NCBI RefSeq assembly: GCF_004634425.1
Contig: NZ_SBJL01000003.1
Span: 124,001-188,000, forward strand
DNA length: 64,000 nucleotides
Source: Vitreimonas flagellata
Lineage (GTDB): Bacteria > Pseudomonadota > Alphaproteobacteria > Caulobacterales > Aquidulcibacteraceae
Direction of reading: 5' to 3'
The position numbers were made by a program, and so were the translations under genes. Each line of letters opens with the position of its first letter. The stretch's first letter is position 1. Shown here in pieces: positions 48,424 through 56,239 of this stretch. The notes beneath the pieces were generated by a model. That model was given only the letters and a program-made list of their open reading frames with translations. It ran no database searches and was not told the origin of the DNA.

Positions 48424-50658
48424 ATGCGCGCGTTGATCGCTTTTGTCGCCATTGTGCTCATGACATCGAGTGCGGTCGGCCAATCTTCGGCTGAACGTAC
48501 ATTCGAGGGCAATCTCAGCGCACGGGGCGCACGCGCCAGCTTCAACATTCAGCTCGAAGCCGGCCAGATCGTGACGCTGACGACCTCTTCGAGCACGAAC
48601 CTCGACACAGTGCTGACGCTGAATGGGCCGGATGGCCGGCGCGTTGCCGAGAACGATGACCAGCAACCCGGCGTGCTCTCGTCGCGCATCGTGCACGCGC
48701 CGACGACGGGCGGCGCCTACACGGCTGTCGTGACCGGCTACAATGGCGCGACCGGGCCGTTTACGTTGAACGTGTCCTATGGCGTGGACTTTGGCTTGTC
48801 CGACGCGGCGCAGGTGTTGCGCGAAGAAACGGTCTCGCTCGATCGCCGCCGCACCGAAGCGCGCTATCCGATCGAGCTGCGCGATGGAGACATATTTGTG
48901 GCGTCCACGTTCGCGTTGACCGAAGGGTTCGACACGACGTTGACGCTGAATGACGCAAGCGGGACCGCTGTGGCGTCGAACGACGATTCCGGCGACGGCT
49001 CCCTCAATTCGCGCTTGGCGTATCGTGTGGGCGCGACGGGCCGCTACGAATTGGTGGCGAGTTCGTACTCGGGCAACGCGGTCGGCAATTTCGTGCTCTC
49101 GATGGCGACCGACGCGAACGCGCAGGCGCCATTCAATTTCGCCGCGATCGACGGTCCGCAGATCGCTGCGCACGAAGGCGAAATCACCAATGCGCAGACC
49201 TCGTTCGAATATCAGGTGCAACTCGCGGCCGGGCAGACCGTGCTTGGCGTTCTGGACACAACCAACGGCAATCTTGATCCGGTGCTGCGCGTGAATGGGC
49301 CGGATGGCTATCCCGTCGCGCTCAATGACGATCGCGGCGATGGTTCGCTGAACTCGGCGGTGGCGTTCACCGCGCAAGTCGCGGGCGCGTACACGGCTGT
49401 GGTGTCGCGCTATCGCCAGGGCGACAGCCGCGGGCGCTTTCGTCTCACGCTATCGTCGGTCGATGCCTCGGTTGTGGACGAGCTGCAGGCGCAGTTCGAA
49501 AACCAAGTGGCGATGAGCGGCCCCGAGCAAGTGATCGAGACGCAGGATTTCCAGGTGATCTACACGACGGAAGGCCGCGACGCTTCAACGGCGGAGTATG
49601 CGCAGGCGACGGCCCTGGTGTTGCAGGAAGTGTTCGACGCGCAATTGCGCTTGGGCTTCGCAGCGCCGGTTCGCGATAGCGACGGCCGCTATCGCGCTTA
49701 CATCGCCGATGCGCTGGGCAATATGGGCTACACCAAGCCCGTGCAGGTGGTGTTTGACAATCCCAACACCCCGAACGCGCGCGAGACGGCGGCGGCGCGC
49801 GGTGTGTTCGTGATCGACAATGATTTCCAAGGCATGGGCAAGAAGGCGTCGCCCTTGAGCTTGATGCGCGCGACCGCGACGCACGAACTCAACCACATGA
49901 TCCAATACGGCTACGATTCAGAGGAGGGTCTACAATGGCTCTATGAATCGACGGCGTCGTGGGTCGAAGTGGCGACGGTCGGCACGGATCAGGATGCGTC
50001 CGGCTATGTCGAGACCGATTACGAAGCGCCGCAGCGGTGCTGGACGACAAACGAGCGCGGCCACAATTATAGCCAATGGACGCTGCTGCAATCGCTTGCC
50101 GACGCGCATGGCGATCGCATCGTGGTGCGGCTTTGGGAAAATGCCGTGACGTACGATGGCATGGAGACGATGTCGCGGACGTTGGCCGAGGTGGGCACGA
50201 CGACCCCGGACGCGATCCAGCGTTGGCGCGTGCAGAATTTCGCGCGCGATTATGATCTCGCGCCATTGTTCGATCGTTCGGTTGCGCTGAATGGCACGAT
50301 CAGCCGCCTCGGTTCGTGGTCGCCGCGCGGGCGCGTTGAGCAATTAGGCGCGCACTACATTGCGGTGCGCCTCGATGGCCCGCGCAATTTCACGCTGCGC
50401 GGCGATGCCAATATCGAATTGGTCGGCCTGGGCCGTCGTAATGGCGAGATCGAGGTCGTGCCGCTTGGGCGCGGCGGCGTGTTTGATGCTTCGGTATACG
50501 AATACGCGGCGTTGATGGCGTTCAATCGCGCTGTCCCGGCGACGCCCGGCGCGTGCAGCGGCGCGAGCTACAGCATTAACGTGTCCGCCGCGACCGGCAC
50601 AATGGCCCCGCCGCGCTCTCGCTTCAGCGCAGCGCATTTCGCGCCGCCATCGAACTAA
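48424..50658 (+). CDS. Secreted zinc metalloprotease with three PPC-like domains
   Basis: A 744-residue protein from the ATG at 48424. A signal peptide (cleavage near AVG-Q) is followed by three pre-peptidase C-terminal-like beta domains in tandem (about 22-120, 125-235, 240-350). Each carries the pattern D-x-V/T-L-x-L/V-N...ENDD/SNDD/LNDD then Y-x-A/L-V-V/A-x-S-Y. The peptidase part holds the gluzincin-like site H487-E-L-N-H491 and a downstream Glu in WLYESTASWVE (E508 candidate), resembling the MXAN_6640-type putative metalloproteases. PPC domains normally aid secretion or substrate binding. Cleavage targets are unknown. Confidence 0.82.
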   Translation: MRALIAFVAIVLMTSSAVGQSSAERTFEGNLSARGARASFNIQLEAGQIVTLTTSSSTNLDTVLTLNGPDGRRVAENDDQQPGVLSSRIVHAPTTGGAYTAVVTGYNGATGPFTLNVSYGVDFGLSDAAQVLREETVSLDRRRTEARYPIELRDGDIFVASTFALTEGFDTTLTLNDASGTAVASNDDSGDGSLNSRLAYRVGATGRYELVASSYSGNAVGNFVLSMATDANAQAPFNFAAIDGPQIAAHEGEITNAQTSFEYQVQLAAGQTVLGVLDTTNGNLDPVLRVNGPDGYPVALNDDRGDGSLNSAVAFTAQVAGAYTAVVSRYRQGDSRGRFRLTLSSVDASVVDELQAQFENQVAMSGPEQVIETQDFQVIYTTEGRDASTAEYAQATALVLQEVFDAQLRLGFAAPVRDSDGRYRAYIADALGNMGYTKPVQVVFDNPNTPNARETAAARGVFVIDNDFQGMGKKASPLSLMRATATHELNHMIQYGYDSEEGLQWLYESTASWVEVATVGTDQDASGYVETDYEAPQRCWTTNERGHNYSQWTLLQSLADAHGDRIVVRLWENAVTYDGMETMSRTLAEVGTTTPDAIQRWRVQNFARDYDLAPLFDRSVALNGTISRLGSWSPRGRVEQLGAHYIAVRLDGPRNFTLRGDANIELVGLGRRNGEIEVVPLGRGGVFDASVYEYAALMAFNRAVPATPGACSGASYSINVSAATGTMAPPRSRFSAAHFAPPSN

Positions 50659-50661
50659 GCA

Positions 50662-50689
50662 AAAGGGCCGCTCGATTGAGCGGCCCTTT
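50662..50689. terminator. Bidirectional terminator
   Basis: AAAGGGCCGCTC (50662-50673) and GAGCGGCCCTTT (50678-50689) form a perfect 12-bp stem with a GATT loop. It lies between the convergent metalloprotease and GST genes and ends in CAATTTTC. Confidence 0.9.
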
Positions 50690-50695
50690 CAATTT

Positions 50696-51334
50696 TCAAG
50701 CTGCTTTATTGAAATCGCTGAGCTGTGCGTCGAGTGCGCGCTTGAAGGCGGGGCGGGCGGTACAGCGTTCGACGTAGGCTTTGAGGCGCGGCTCTGCGTT
50801 GGTGAGTTCCGGCATGATGCGGAGCACCGTGGCCATCATCAGGTCGCCGGCGGTGAAGCGCTCGCCATCAAGATAGCGCTTATCGCCCAGATTGTTGGCG
50901 AGGCATTTTAAGCGCCAAGATGCGAATTCAACCGCGCTCGGGCGGCGGAGGATGGCCCATTCTTGATCCTTGTAGAAAAGATCAATGGACGCGACCTGCT
51001 GAATGAACGGCTCTATCGAATTGAGCGCGGCGATCAGCCATTGCGTCGCGCGTGCGCGCGCCGCCGCATCCTTCGGCAGTAGCGTTTCGCTGCGTTCACC
51101 GATGTGGAGCACGATGGCGCCGGACTCGAAAAGCACGAAGCCGTTCTCTTCGAAGATCGGCACTTGGCCGAACGGTTGCAGCGCGCGGTATTCGGGTTTG
51201 TCTTGATCGCCCATCGCGAGCAGTCGTGACTGATACGGCAGGCCGGCTTCTTCGAGCGCCCAGCGCACACGCAGATCGCGCACTTGGCCTTGCGCGAAAT
51301 CCGGCGCCCATTGGAAAGCGGAGATCGTGATCAT
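50696..51334 (-). CDS. Glutathione S-transferase family protein
   Basis: A 212-residue protein. The ATG at 51334 overlaps the YCII-related stop (ATGA). The thioredoxin-like N-domain (RVRWALEEAGLPYQSRLL, QPFGQVPIFEENGFVLFESGAIVLHIGE) contains the cis-Pro QVPIF and the E/S-S/G glutathione contact FESGAI. An all-helical C-domain follows (about 85-212, RFTAGDLMMATVLR). It conjugates or reduces electrophiles; the specific substrate is unknown. It is the last gene of the ArsR-SRPBCC-YCII-GST operon. Confidence 0.9.
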   Translation of the reverse strand: MITISAFQWAPDFAQGQVRDLRVRWALEEAGLPYQSRLLAMGDQDKPEYRALQPFGQVPIFEENGFVLFESGAIVLHIGERSETLLPKDAAARARATQWLIAALNSIEPFIQQVASIDLFYKDQEWAILRRPSAVEFASWRLKCLANNLGDKRYLDGERFTAGDLMMATVLRIMPELTNAEPRLKAYVERCTARPAFKRALDAQLSDFNKAA

Positions 51335-51699
51335 TTCAGGTCGTCCATTGTTGGGATCGGATTGCACGGCATGATTTCGACGGCGTCGCCGGGGAAGACC
51401 GAGAAGTGCGGGTGATTTTCGAAGAGCTTCGCGGCGGCATCGTGCGAAGCGGTTTCCACGATGACATAGCCGGCGACGGCGTTTGAAATGTCGCTCACGC
51501 CTTTTACATCGACGCGCTTGGTTTTGCCGAGCGGGCCGCCTTCATCGGCCAACACGCTCTTGTTCTTCTCTTGCCACGCGCCCCAGGCCTGCATGCCTGC
51601 GATCTCGCGTTCTTTGCGCGATTTATCATCGAGTTTGTCCCAGCCGGAGCGCGCGAACGCGTCTGGACTGCCGACATAAAGCGCCATGAATTTTGGCAT
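51331..51699 (-). CDS. YCII-related domain protein
   Basis: A 122-residue protein from the ATG at 51699 with AAGGACTAATC upstream. MPKFMALYVGSPDAFAR and the C-terminal ENHPHFSVFPGDAVEIMPC match the YCII/DGPF-like ferredoxin fold, in which a His (HPHF) is conserved. Function is unknown; the family is common beside SRPBCC and sigma/ArsR regulators. It overlaps the GST start by four bases. Confidence 0.85.
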   Translation of the reverse strand: MPKFMALYVGSPDAFARSGWDKLDDKSRKEREIAGMQAWGAWQEKNKSVLADEGGPLGKTKRVDVKGVSDISNAVAGYVIVETASHDAAAKLFENHPHFSVFPGDAVEIMPCNPIPTMDDLK

Positions 51700-51701
51700 G
51701 A

Positions 51702-52166
51702 TTAGTCCTTCCCTTGATGTTGCGCCGCGTAGGCCGCGAGCTTGTTGAAGAGTGATGTCCAGCCGCCGACGTGAGAGTCGCGGCGTTCGACGCTGGTGAA
51801 TGGCGTCTGATGGAAGATCTGCGTGGTGCGACCGTCCGCTTCTTCGCGGAAGGTGATGGTGATCGTGGTGTTGGTGTCGGACGCGGGGCCTTGCTCCCAG
51901 CGCCAGGTGAAGACGAGCCGATGCGGGCGATCGATCTCGACGTATTCGCCGTGAAACCAATTATCCCCGTGCTCCTTGGAACGGATCATGCCGCGATATT
52001 TTCCGCCGACGCGGAAATCCATCTCCATCTCTTCGCAATTGAAGCCTTCGGGCCCCATCCATTTGCGGAAGTGATTGATGTCGCTCCAGAGCGAGAACAT
52101 CAAAGCAGGTGATGCATCGAACGTGCGCGTGATGAGCAATTCGTCGTCGGCAAGGGTGGCGCTCAT
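51702..52166 (-). CDS. SRPBCC/AHSA1-type protein
   Basis: A 154-residue protein. LITRTFDASPALMFSLWSDINHFRKWMGPEGF, GEYVEIDRPHRLVFTWRWEQG and HVGGWTSLFNKLAAYA are AHSA1 landmarks. The ATG overlaps the ArsR stop by four bases. It is a member of the second ArsR-controlled operon in the window; the ligand is unknown. Confidence 0.88.
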   Translation of the reverse strand: MSATLADDELLITRTFDASPALMFSLWSDINHFRKWMGPEGFNCEEMEMDFRVGGKYRGMIRSKEHGDNWFHGEYVEIDRPHRLVFTWRWEQGPASDTNTTITITFREEADGRTTQIFHQTPFTSVERRDSHVGGWTSLFNKLAAYAAQHQGKD

Positions 52167-52504
52167 TTCGGCGTGTCCTGGTTTTTGAGTTTGGCGATGT
52201 AGGCATCCATTTTGTCGAAGCTGCCGGTCCAGAAGCGCCGGTAAGATTCAAGCCAAGCATCAACGTTCTGCAGCGCCTTCGTTTCCAAGCGGCACGGGCG
52301 CCATTGCGCGTCGCGACCGCGAGAGATGAGGCCGGCGTGCTCAAGCACTTTGAGATGCCGCGAGATGGCGGGGAGGCTGATGTCGAAAGGCGCGGCGATC
52401 TCGTTGACGGTCGCTTCGCCCTCGGCCAGCCGCGCGAGGATGGCGCGGCGAGTGGGGTCGGCGAGGGCGAACAGTGTCTCGGAGAGGGGATCAGATGGTT
52501 GCAT
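52163..52504 (-). CDS. ArsR-family winged-helix transcriptional regulator
   Basis: A 113-residue protein. FALADPTRRAILARLAEGEATVNEIAA and the recognition segment SLPAISRHLKVLEHAGLISRGRDAQWRP are typical. No Cys metal site is visible. It heads a four-gene operon (SRPBCC, YCII, GST). A palindromic region begins at its start codon, as with the ArsR gene at 11.2 kb, suggesting autorepression. Confidence 0.92.
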   Translation of the reverse strand: MQPSDPLSETLFALADPTRRAILARLAEGEATVNEIAAPFDISLPAISRHLKVLEHAGLISRGRDAQWRPCRLETKALQNVDAWLESYRRFWTGSFDKMDAYIAKLKNQDTPK

Positions 52505-52538
52505 TTAACCGATTAGGCAATTAACGTAACGGTTAAAT
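52503..52538. promoter_or_regulatory. Probable ArsR operator region
   Basis: ATTTAACCG (52503-52511) and CGGTTAAAT (52530-52538) are perfect inverted 9-mers 18 bases apart. Inside, TTAAC-N6-GTTAA (52521-52536) is a second dyad. The left arm overlaps the start codon. Confidence 0.55.
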
Positions 52539-52586
52539 AAAGGGCGGAGACAGTCGCGTCAAGCGGTGAGGACTGCGCAAAAGAAA

Positions 52587-52612
52587 GCGCCCCAACCTCA
52601 CGGTTGGGGCGC
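52587..52612 (-). terminator. Terminator of the first barrel-protein gene
   Basis: GCGCCCCAACC (52587-52597) and GGTTGGGGCGC (52602-52612) form a perfect 11-bp stem with a TCAC loop. On the minus strand it is followed by TTTCTTTT. Confidence 0.9.
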
Positions 52613-52640
52613 AGTCGTTTGAAAAGGATGCGCTGAGCGC

Positions 52641-53381
52641 TTACGGAACGATCGCCGCCAGACCGCCGGCGAGGGCACGCCCGCCCGACATGCCAGGGCC
52701 GGAAGTCGCACGCTCCTGCAGCGAGCCCGTGCCGAGATCGAAGTTCAGGCCGATCGTCCAAGCGTCGGAATCTTCGTCTTCGATTTCGGTGGTGCGATAA
52801 CCGAACGTGACGCTCGTCGGGCCTGAGAAACGCCATTCGCCACCGACGCCGTACGTGGTCCAGTCAGCGTCGATGCCGTCTTCGCCTTCCGAATGGCTGA
52901 TAAGGCCATTCACGGCGAAGTTTGGCGTGACGAAGTAAGACGCATCTGCCGCGATCGTGGTCGTCTGCAGATCGAAATCTGAGAAGTCGATCTGGCCGAG
53001 CGCGCCATTGACGACGAAATTGTCGAAATACATGGCGCCCTCGACGCCATAGCCTAGGCCTGAAAAGCCGAAGAAGTCGTTCAGCGAGACCACGCCGGCG
53101 AAGGCATAGCTGTCGTTGCGCACGCCGTAATGCATGGCGCCATAACCGCTGCTGTTGCAGCAGCCGCCAGCGTCAACGCGATTATACTCGGCATCGAATT
53201 GCAGGAACGTGCTGCTGAAATCGTGGCTCAGGGCGCCGTTGAAGCCGTAAGCGTCGAAGTCGAAGCTGTCGAATTCGGTGTTGCCGTACTGGATGCCGAC
53301 AACCGCATTGGTTTCAGCAGACGCCATCGCAGGCGCGAGAATGGCGGCGGCGGCGGCGGCCCCGACCAGAAATTTCTTCAT
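52641..53381 (-). CDS. Outer membrane beta-barrel protein (paralogue 1)
   Basis: A 246-residue protein from the ATG at 53381 (signal peptide cleaved near ASA-E). Alternating amphipathic strands such as SVTFGYRTTEIEDEDSDAW and IGLNFDLG fit a small porin-like barrel. A CC pair (AGGCCNSSG) lies in a predicted loop. After the last strand there is an extra tail, SLQERATSGPGMSGGRALAG, ending VP rather than an aromatic residue. Function unknown. It has its own terminator and promoter region. Confidence 0.8.
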   Translation of the reverse strand: MKKFLVGAAAAAAILAPAMASAETNAVVGIQYGNTEFDSFDFDAYGFNGALSHDFSSTFLQFDAEYNRVDAGGCCNSSGYGAMHYGVRNDSYAFAGVVSLNDFFGFSGLGYGVEGAMYFDNFVVNGALGQIDFSDFDLQTTTIAADASYFVTPNFAVNGLISHSEGEDGIDADWTTYGVGGEWRFSGPTSVTFGYRTTEIEDEDSDAWTIGLNFDLGTGSLQERATSGPGMSGGRALAGGLAAIVP

Positions 53382-53597
53382 GTAAGATTCCCCTAAAAGG
53401 TGCGCCGTCTGTGCGGCTGCGCGCAAATTAGGCGAGGGGCGCCGGTTTCGAAAGCAAGATCGTGAGGTATTGGCCAGGTACTCGGTAGTACGTGGCGCCG
53501 TTGTCACATATTGTTATGGTTAATCAAAGGTATTTGTGTCGGAAATGGTCGAAATTCCTCAATACCCATCGACGTTTACCTGCAATTCAAAAAGAAA

Positions 53598-53626
53598 ACG
53601 CCTCGGTCGCGAAACGACCGAGGCGT
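53598..53626 (-). terminator. Terminator of the second barrel-protein gene
   Basis: ACGCCTCGGTCG (53598-53609) and CGACCGAGGCGT (53615-53626) form a perfect 12-bp stem with a CGAAA loop. Minus-strand T tract TTTTCTTT follows. Confidence 0.9.
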
Positions 53627-53653
53627 AAATATTCAGTTAACGCTATTTAGTGC

Positions 53654-54415
53654 TTAGAGCAGACCAGCGAAACGGCCGAGACCGCCGCCACGCGACAGGC
53701 TGGCGCCCGAACGATTGCGCTCCAGCAGCGTCTGGCCGCCGAAATTATAGCGCACGCCAACGCTGAGCGAATCCGCTTCAGCGTCAGCGTCGTCGATTTC
53801 GGCATGCTGCCAGCCGCCGAAGAGGCTGATCGGGGCCGAGGCGAATTGGTACTCGGCGCCCAGGCCATAGCTGATGACGTCCGCCTCATCGCCAGCGCCT
53901 TCGATCGAGCCGAAGCCGACGCCGCCGCTGAAGGAGAAATTGTCGGTGAGGAAGTGCGTCGCGCCGAGATCGAGGCCGGTGAACTCGGCGTCGATGTCGT
54001 CGCCTTCGCCGTACGACAGCGCGGCGTCGAGCGTGGTGCGCGAGAGGTAATATTGGCCTTCGAGACCGACGGTCCAGGCGTCGACTTCGTCGCCGCCGTC
54101 AACGTCGGTGTTGCCGTAATTGGCGAAGCCGCCGAACAGGTAATTGCCGTTGCGGGTGAAGAGGTGGCCGCCAACATTGTAGCTTGAAGAATCTTCGGCT
54201 TCGCCCACGAGCGCGTCGAGCTGCACGCCAAACGTGCCGTCGCCGCCCCATGAGGTCGCGCCGCCAAGCGTCCAGCCTTCGCCGTCAGCTTCGAGACCGC
54301 CGACATCGGCTTCGGCCGATTGGTAGCTCAGATCGACATAGCCATTTTGCGCAGCAGCGACGCTGGGTGCTGCGATGGCGAGAAGCGCGGCGGCGCCGAG
54401 CAGATACTTTTTCAT
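53654..54415 (-). CDS. Outer membrane beta-barrel protein (paralogue 2)
   Basis: A 253-residue protein. The signal peptide (MKKYLLGAAALLAIAAPSVA) is cleaved near AAA-Q. Repeated strands with Asp-rich turns (DALVGEAEDSSSYNVGGHLF, YLFGGFANYGNTDVDGGDEV) end with DSLSVGVRYNFGG. A tail LLERNRSGASLSRGGGLG follows the final strand, as in the two neighbours. Function unknown; possibly a porin or structural barrel. Confidence 0.8.
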   Translation of the reverse strand: MKKYLLGAAALLAIAAPSVAAAQNGYVDLSYQSAEADVGGLEADGEGWTLGGATSWGGDGTFGVQLDALVGEAEDSSSYNVGGHLFTRNGNYLFGGFANYGNTDVDGGDEVDAWTVGLEGQYYLSRTTLDAALSYGEGDDIDAEFTGLDLGATHFLTDNFSFSGGVGFGSIEGAGDEADVISYGLGAEYQFASAPISLFGGWQHAEIDDADAEADSLSVGVRYNFGGQTLLERNRSGASLSRGGGLGRFAGLL

Positions 54416-54647
54416 TATGAGGGTTCCCCTTAGAGGTCGCCGTTTATCGGCTGACCGCTAGGTGGGATGATCTGCGACCGCGACCTAGATACACGCTGCA
54501 GTGGATTCAGCGACTTGTTCCGCACTGTGCTTCCGGCGCAACAGATTTATGAATGAAAACATAATGATGGAGGCGGAAAAGCGGCGCTGTGGCGGCGCTT
54601 CTGGCGACAATCCACAGGCGAGCAAAACAATACCGCGCCAAGAAAAA

Positions 54648-54670
54648 ACGCCCCGGCGAAGCCGGGGCGT
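54648..54670 (-). terminator. Terminator of the third barrel-protein gene
   Basis: ACGCCCCGGC (54648-54657) and GCCGGGGCGT (54661-54670) form a 10-bp stem with a GAA loop. The minus strand continues TTTTTTC. Confidence 0.9.
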
Positions 54671-54707
54671 TGAGCAGTTTTACTAGAGGTCGTTTGGCTG
54701 CGTCAGC

Positions 54708-55448
54708 TTAGAGGCCGAAAGCGCTGCCGAGGCTGCCGAGCACGTTGGCTTGGCTTGCGCCATTGCGATCGCGATCGCGCAGCGTGCCGCCCCAATTGTA
54801 GCGAACCGCGAGCGACAGCGTGTCGGCTTCGGTGTCCACTTCGTCGAACTCGACGTGGCTCCAGCCAGCAGCGACGCTGACCGGGAGCGAGGCGAATTGG
54901 TATTCGCCGCCGAGGCCGTAGCTGAACGCGTCGTCTTCGCCGAAGCCGTCATAATCGATCGTGGCCCAGCCAATGTTGCCGTTCAGGCGGAAGTTGTCGT
55001 TGATGAAGTAACGGGCCTCGGCGTTCGCGCCCCAGCCGTCAGAGCCGAAATCGTCGTTGTTGCCGTAAGCGACGGCGCCAGCGAGGGTCCAGTTCGTGTA
55101 GTACTTCGCGGCTTCGACGCCGACCGTCCAGGTTTCGGAGTCGTCCGAGCCAGCGACGCCGACGAAACCACCGATCAGGCGGCTGTCGTTGCGGCTGTAA
55201 ACGTGGCCAACGAGGCCGTAGCCCGTGTCGGTGTCGTCGCTGTCGCTGAGCGCGGCGTCGACTTCGAACACGATCGAGCCCGAGCCAGCGAACGCAACAG
55301 CACCCTCAACGCCGTAAGCGTCGAAATCGTCGCCGGCGTCGAATTCGGTGTTGCTGACGACGGCGCCAACGTAGCCCGTCTGGGCCGCGGCGACGCCCGG
55401 CACGGCGAGCGCCAGCACGGCGGCCGCACCGATAATCCAATTACGCAT
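54708..55448 (-). CDS. Outer membrane beta-barrel protein (paralogue 3)
   Basis: A 246-residue protein. The signal peptide (MRNWIIGAAAVLALAVPGVA) is cleaved near AAA-Q. Strands SIVFEVDAALSDSDDTDTG, GLVGHVYSRNDSRLIGGFVG and TLSLAVRYNWGG align in plan with paralogue 2. The C-terminal tail is LRDRDRNGASQANVLGSLG. It is a tandem duplicate, with own terminator. The acidic loops may bind cations; this is a guess. Confidence 0.8.
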   Translation of the reverse strand: MRNWIIGAAAVLALAVPGVAAAQTGYVGAVVSNTEFDAGDDFDAYGVEGAVAFAGSGSIVFEVDAALSDSDDTDTGYGLVGHVYSRNDSRLIGGFVGVAGSDDSETWTVGVEAAKYYTNWTLAGAVAYGNNDDFGSDGWGANAEARYFINDNFRLNGNIGWATIDYDGFGEDDAFSYGLGGEYQFASLPVSVAAGWSHVEFDEVDTEADTLSLAVRYNWGGTLRDRDRNGASQANVLGSLGSAFGL

Positions 55449-55831
55449 TAGGTTTTACCCCTGTCTGAGATCACCCGTTCTGGTGAGTGGCCGTCACATG
55501 GGCGCGCGCCGTGGCGGGAGCAATTCCGTACCTCACATTTATCGACGATTAACCATGGGCGATGCACCAGCGACACAGCTTAAGCTGCGATAAACAAAGC
55601 GAAATTCGCGCATTTGGGGAATTGGCGGCCGAGCGCGTCGCAGCGTGTCTCGATGCTGCGTTGGCGCGCTGGCCGTGTCGTGAATTTCACAATCGAAATG
55701 CATCGCCAAACGTCGCTCGCGCAGAGCGGTGGAGAGCGCGCAAACAGGCGCGAATGCGCCTTGTCGGCCACGGCAAATCGATTCACTCCCTTTGCCCGGG
55801 ACGCGTTTGGCGTCGATTTGTGGAGGGTAGT
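55449..55831. other. 383-base intergenic region
   Basis: This divergent region lies between barrel paralogue 3 (-) and a VOC gene (+). Overlapping open frames exist on both strands but show no family resemblance, signal peptide or coupled ribosome-binding site. The part near 55480-55560 is less G+C-rich than its surroundings and probably carries the barrel promoter. No repeat or structured RNA was seen. Confidence 0.55.
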
Positions 55832-56221
55832 ATGCCTGCAGCGATTTCTTGCGTCACGGTTCCGGTCGATGATTTGCAAAAGTCAGTGGGCTTCTACAAA
55901 GCGCTCGGCCTCACGCCGGAAGAATCCGATGAAGATAGCGCAGCGTTCGATCTCGACGGCGTCTATCTCGTGCTGCTGCAACGTAGCGAGTTCGGCGTGT
56001 ATGTCGAAAGCGTCGGCCACGGCGCGGCGAGCAAAGGTTCGTCGGAAACCATCCTCAGCTATTTCACCGATAGCCGCGGCGACGTCGATGCGCTGCTCGC
56101 GAAGGCAAAGGCTGCTGGCGCGGGCGCAGTGACGCCGGCCGAAGACGACGAAGGCTCGTATTCGGGCTATTTCACCGATCCGGACGGCCACATCTGGGAA
56201 GTTCTCTACGACGCCGGCTAA
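55832..56221 (+). CDS. VOC family protein
   Basis: A 129-residue protein from the ATG at 55832 with TGGAGGGTAG upstream. SCVTVPVDDLQKSVGFYKALGL and the terminal SGYFTDPDGHIWEVLYD are classic glyoxalase-fold segments; H and E of DGHIWEV are probable metal ligands. AILSYFT-like sequence (ETILSYFTDSRGDVDALLAKAKAAG region) is typical of lactoylglutathione-lyase-like proteins. The substrate is unknown. It converges on the flavin oxidoreductase gene. Confidence 0.9.
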   Translation: MPAAISCVTVPVDDLQKSVGFYKALGLTPEESDEDSAAFDLDGVYLVLLQRSEFGVYVESVGHGAASKGSSETILSYFTDSRGDVDALLAKAKAAGAGAVTPAEDDEGSYSGYFTDPDGHIWEVLYDAG

Positions 56222-56239
56222 TTGAAATTGGCTTTGCGC

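Noticed and set aside
54501-54686. 61-residue open frame
   Set aside because: Covers the terminator of barrel paralogue 3 and has no ribosome-binding site or conserved pattern.
55562-55831. N-terminal extension of the VOC gene
   Set aside because: The extra 90 residues are unlike the family, while a strong ribosome-binding site precedes the ATG at 55832.
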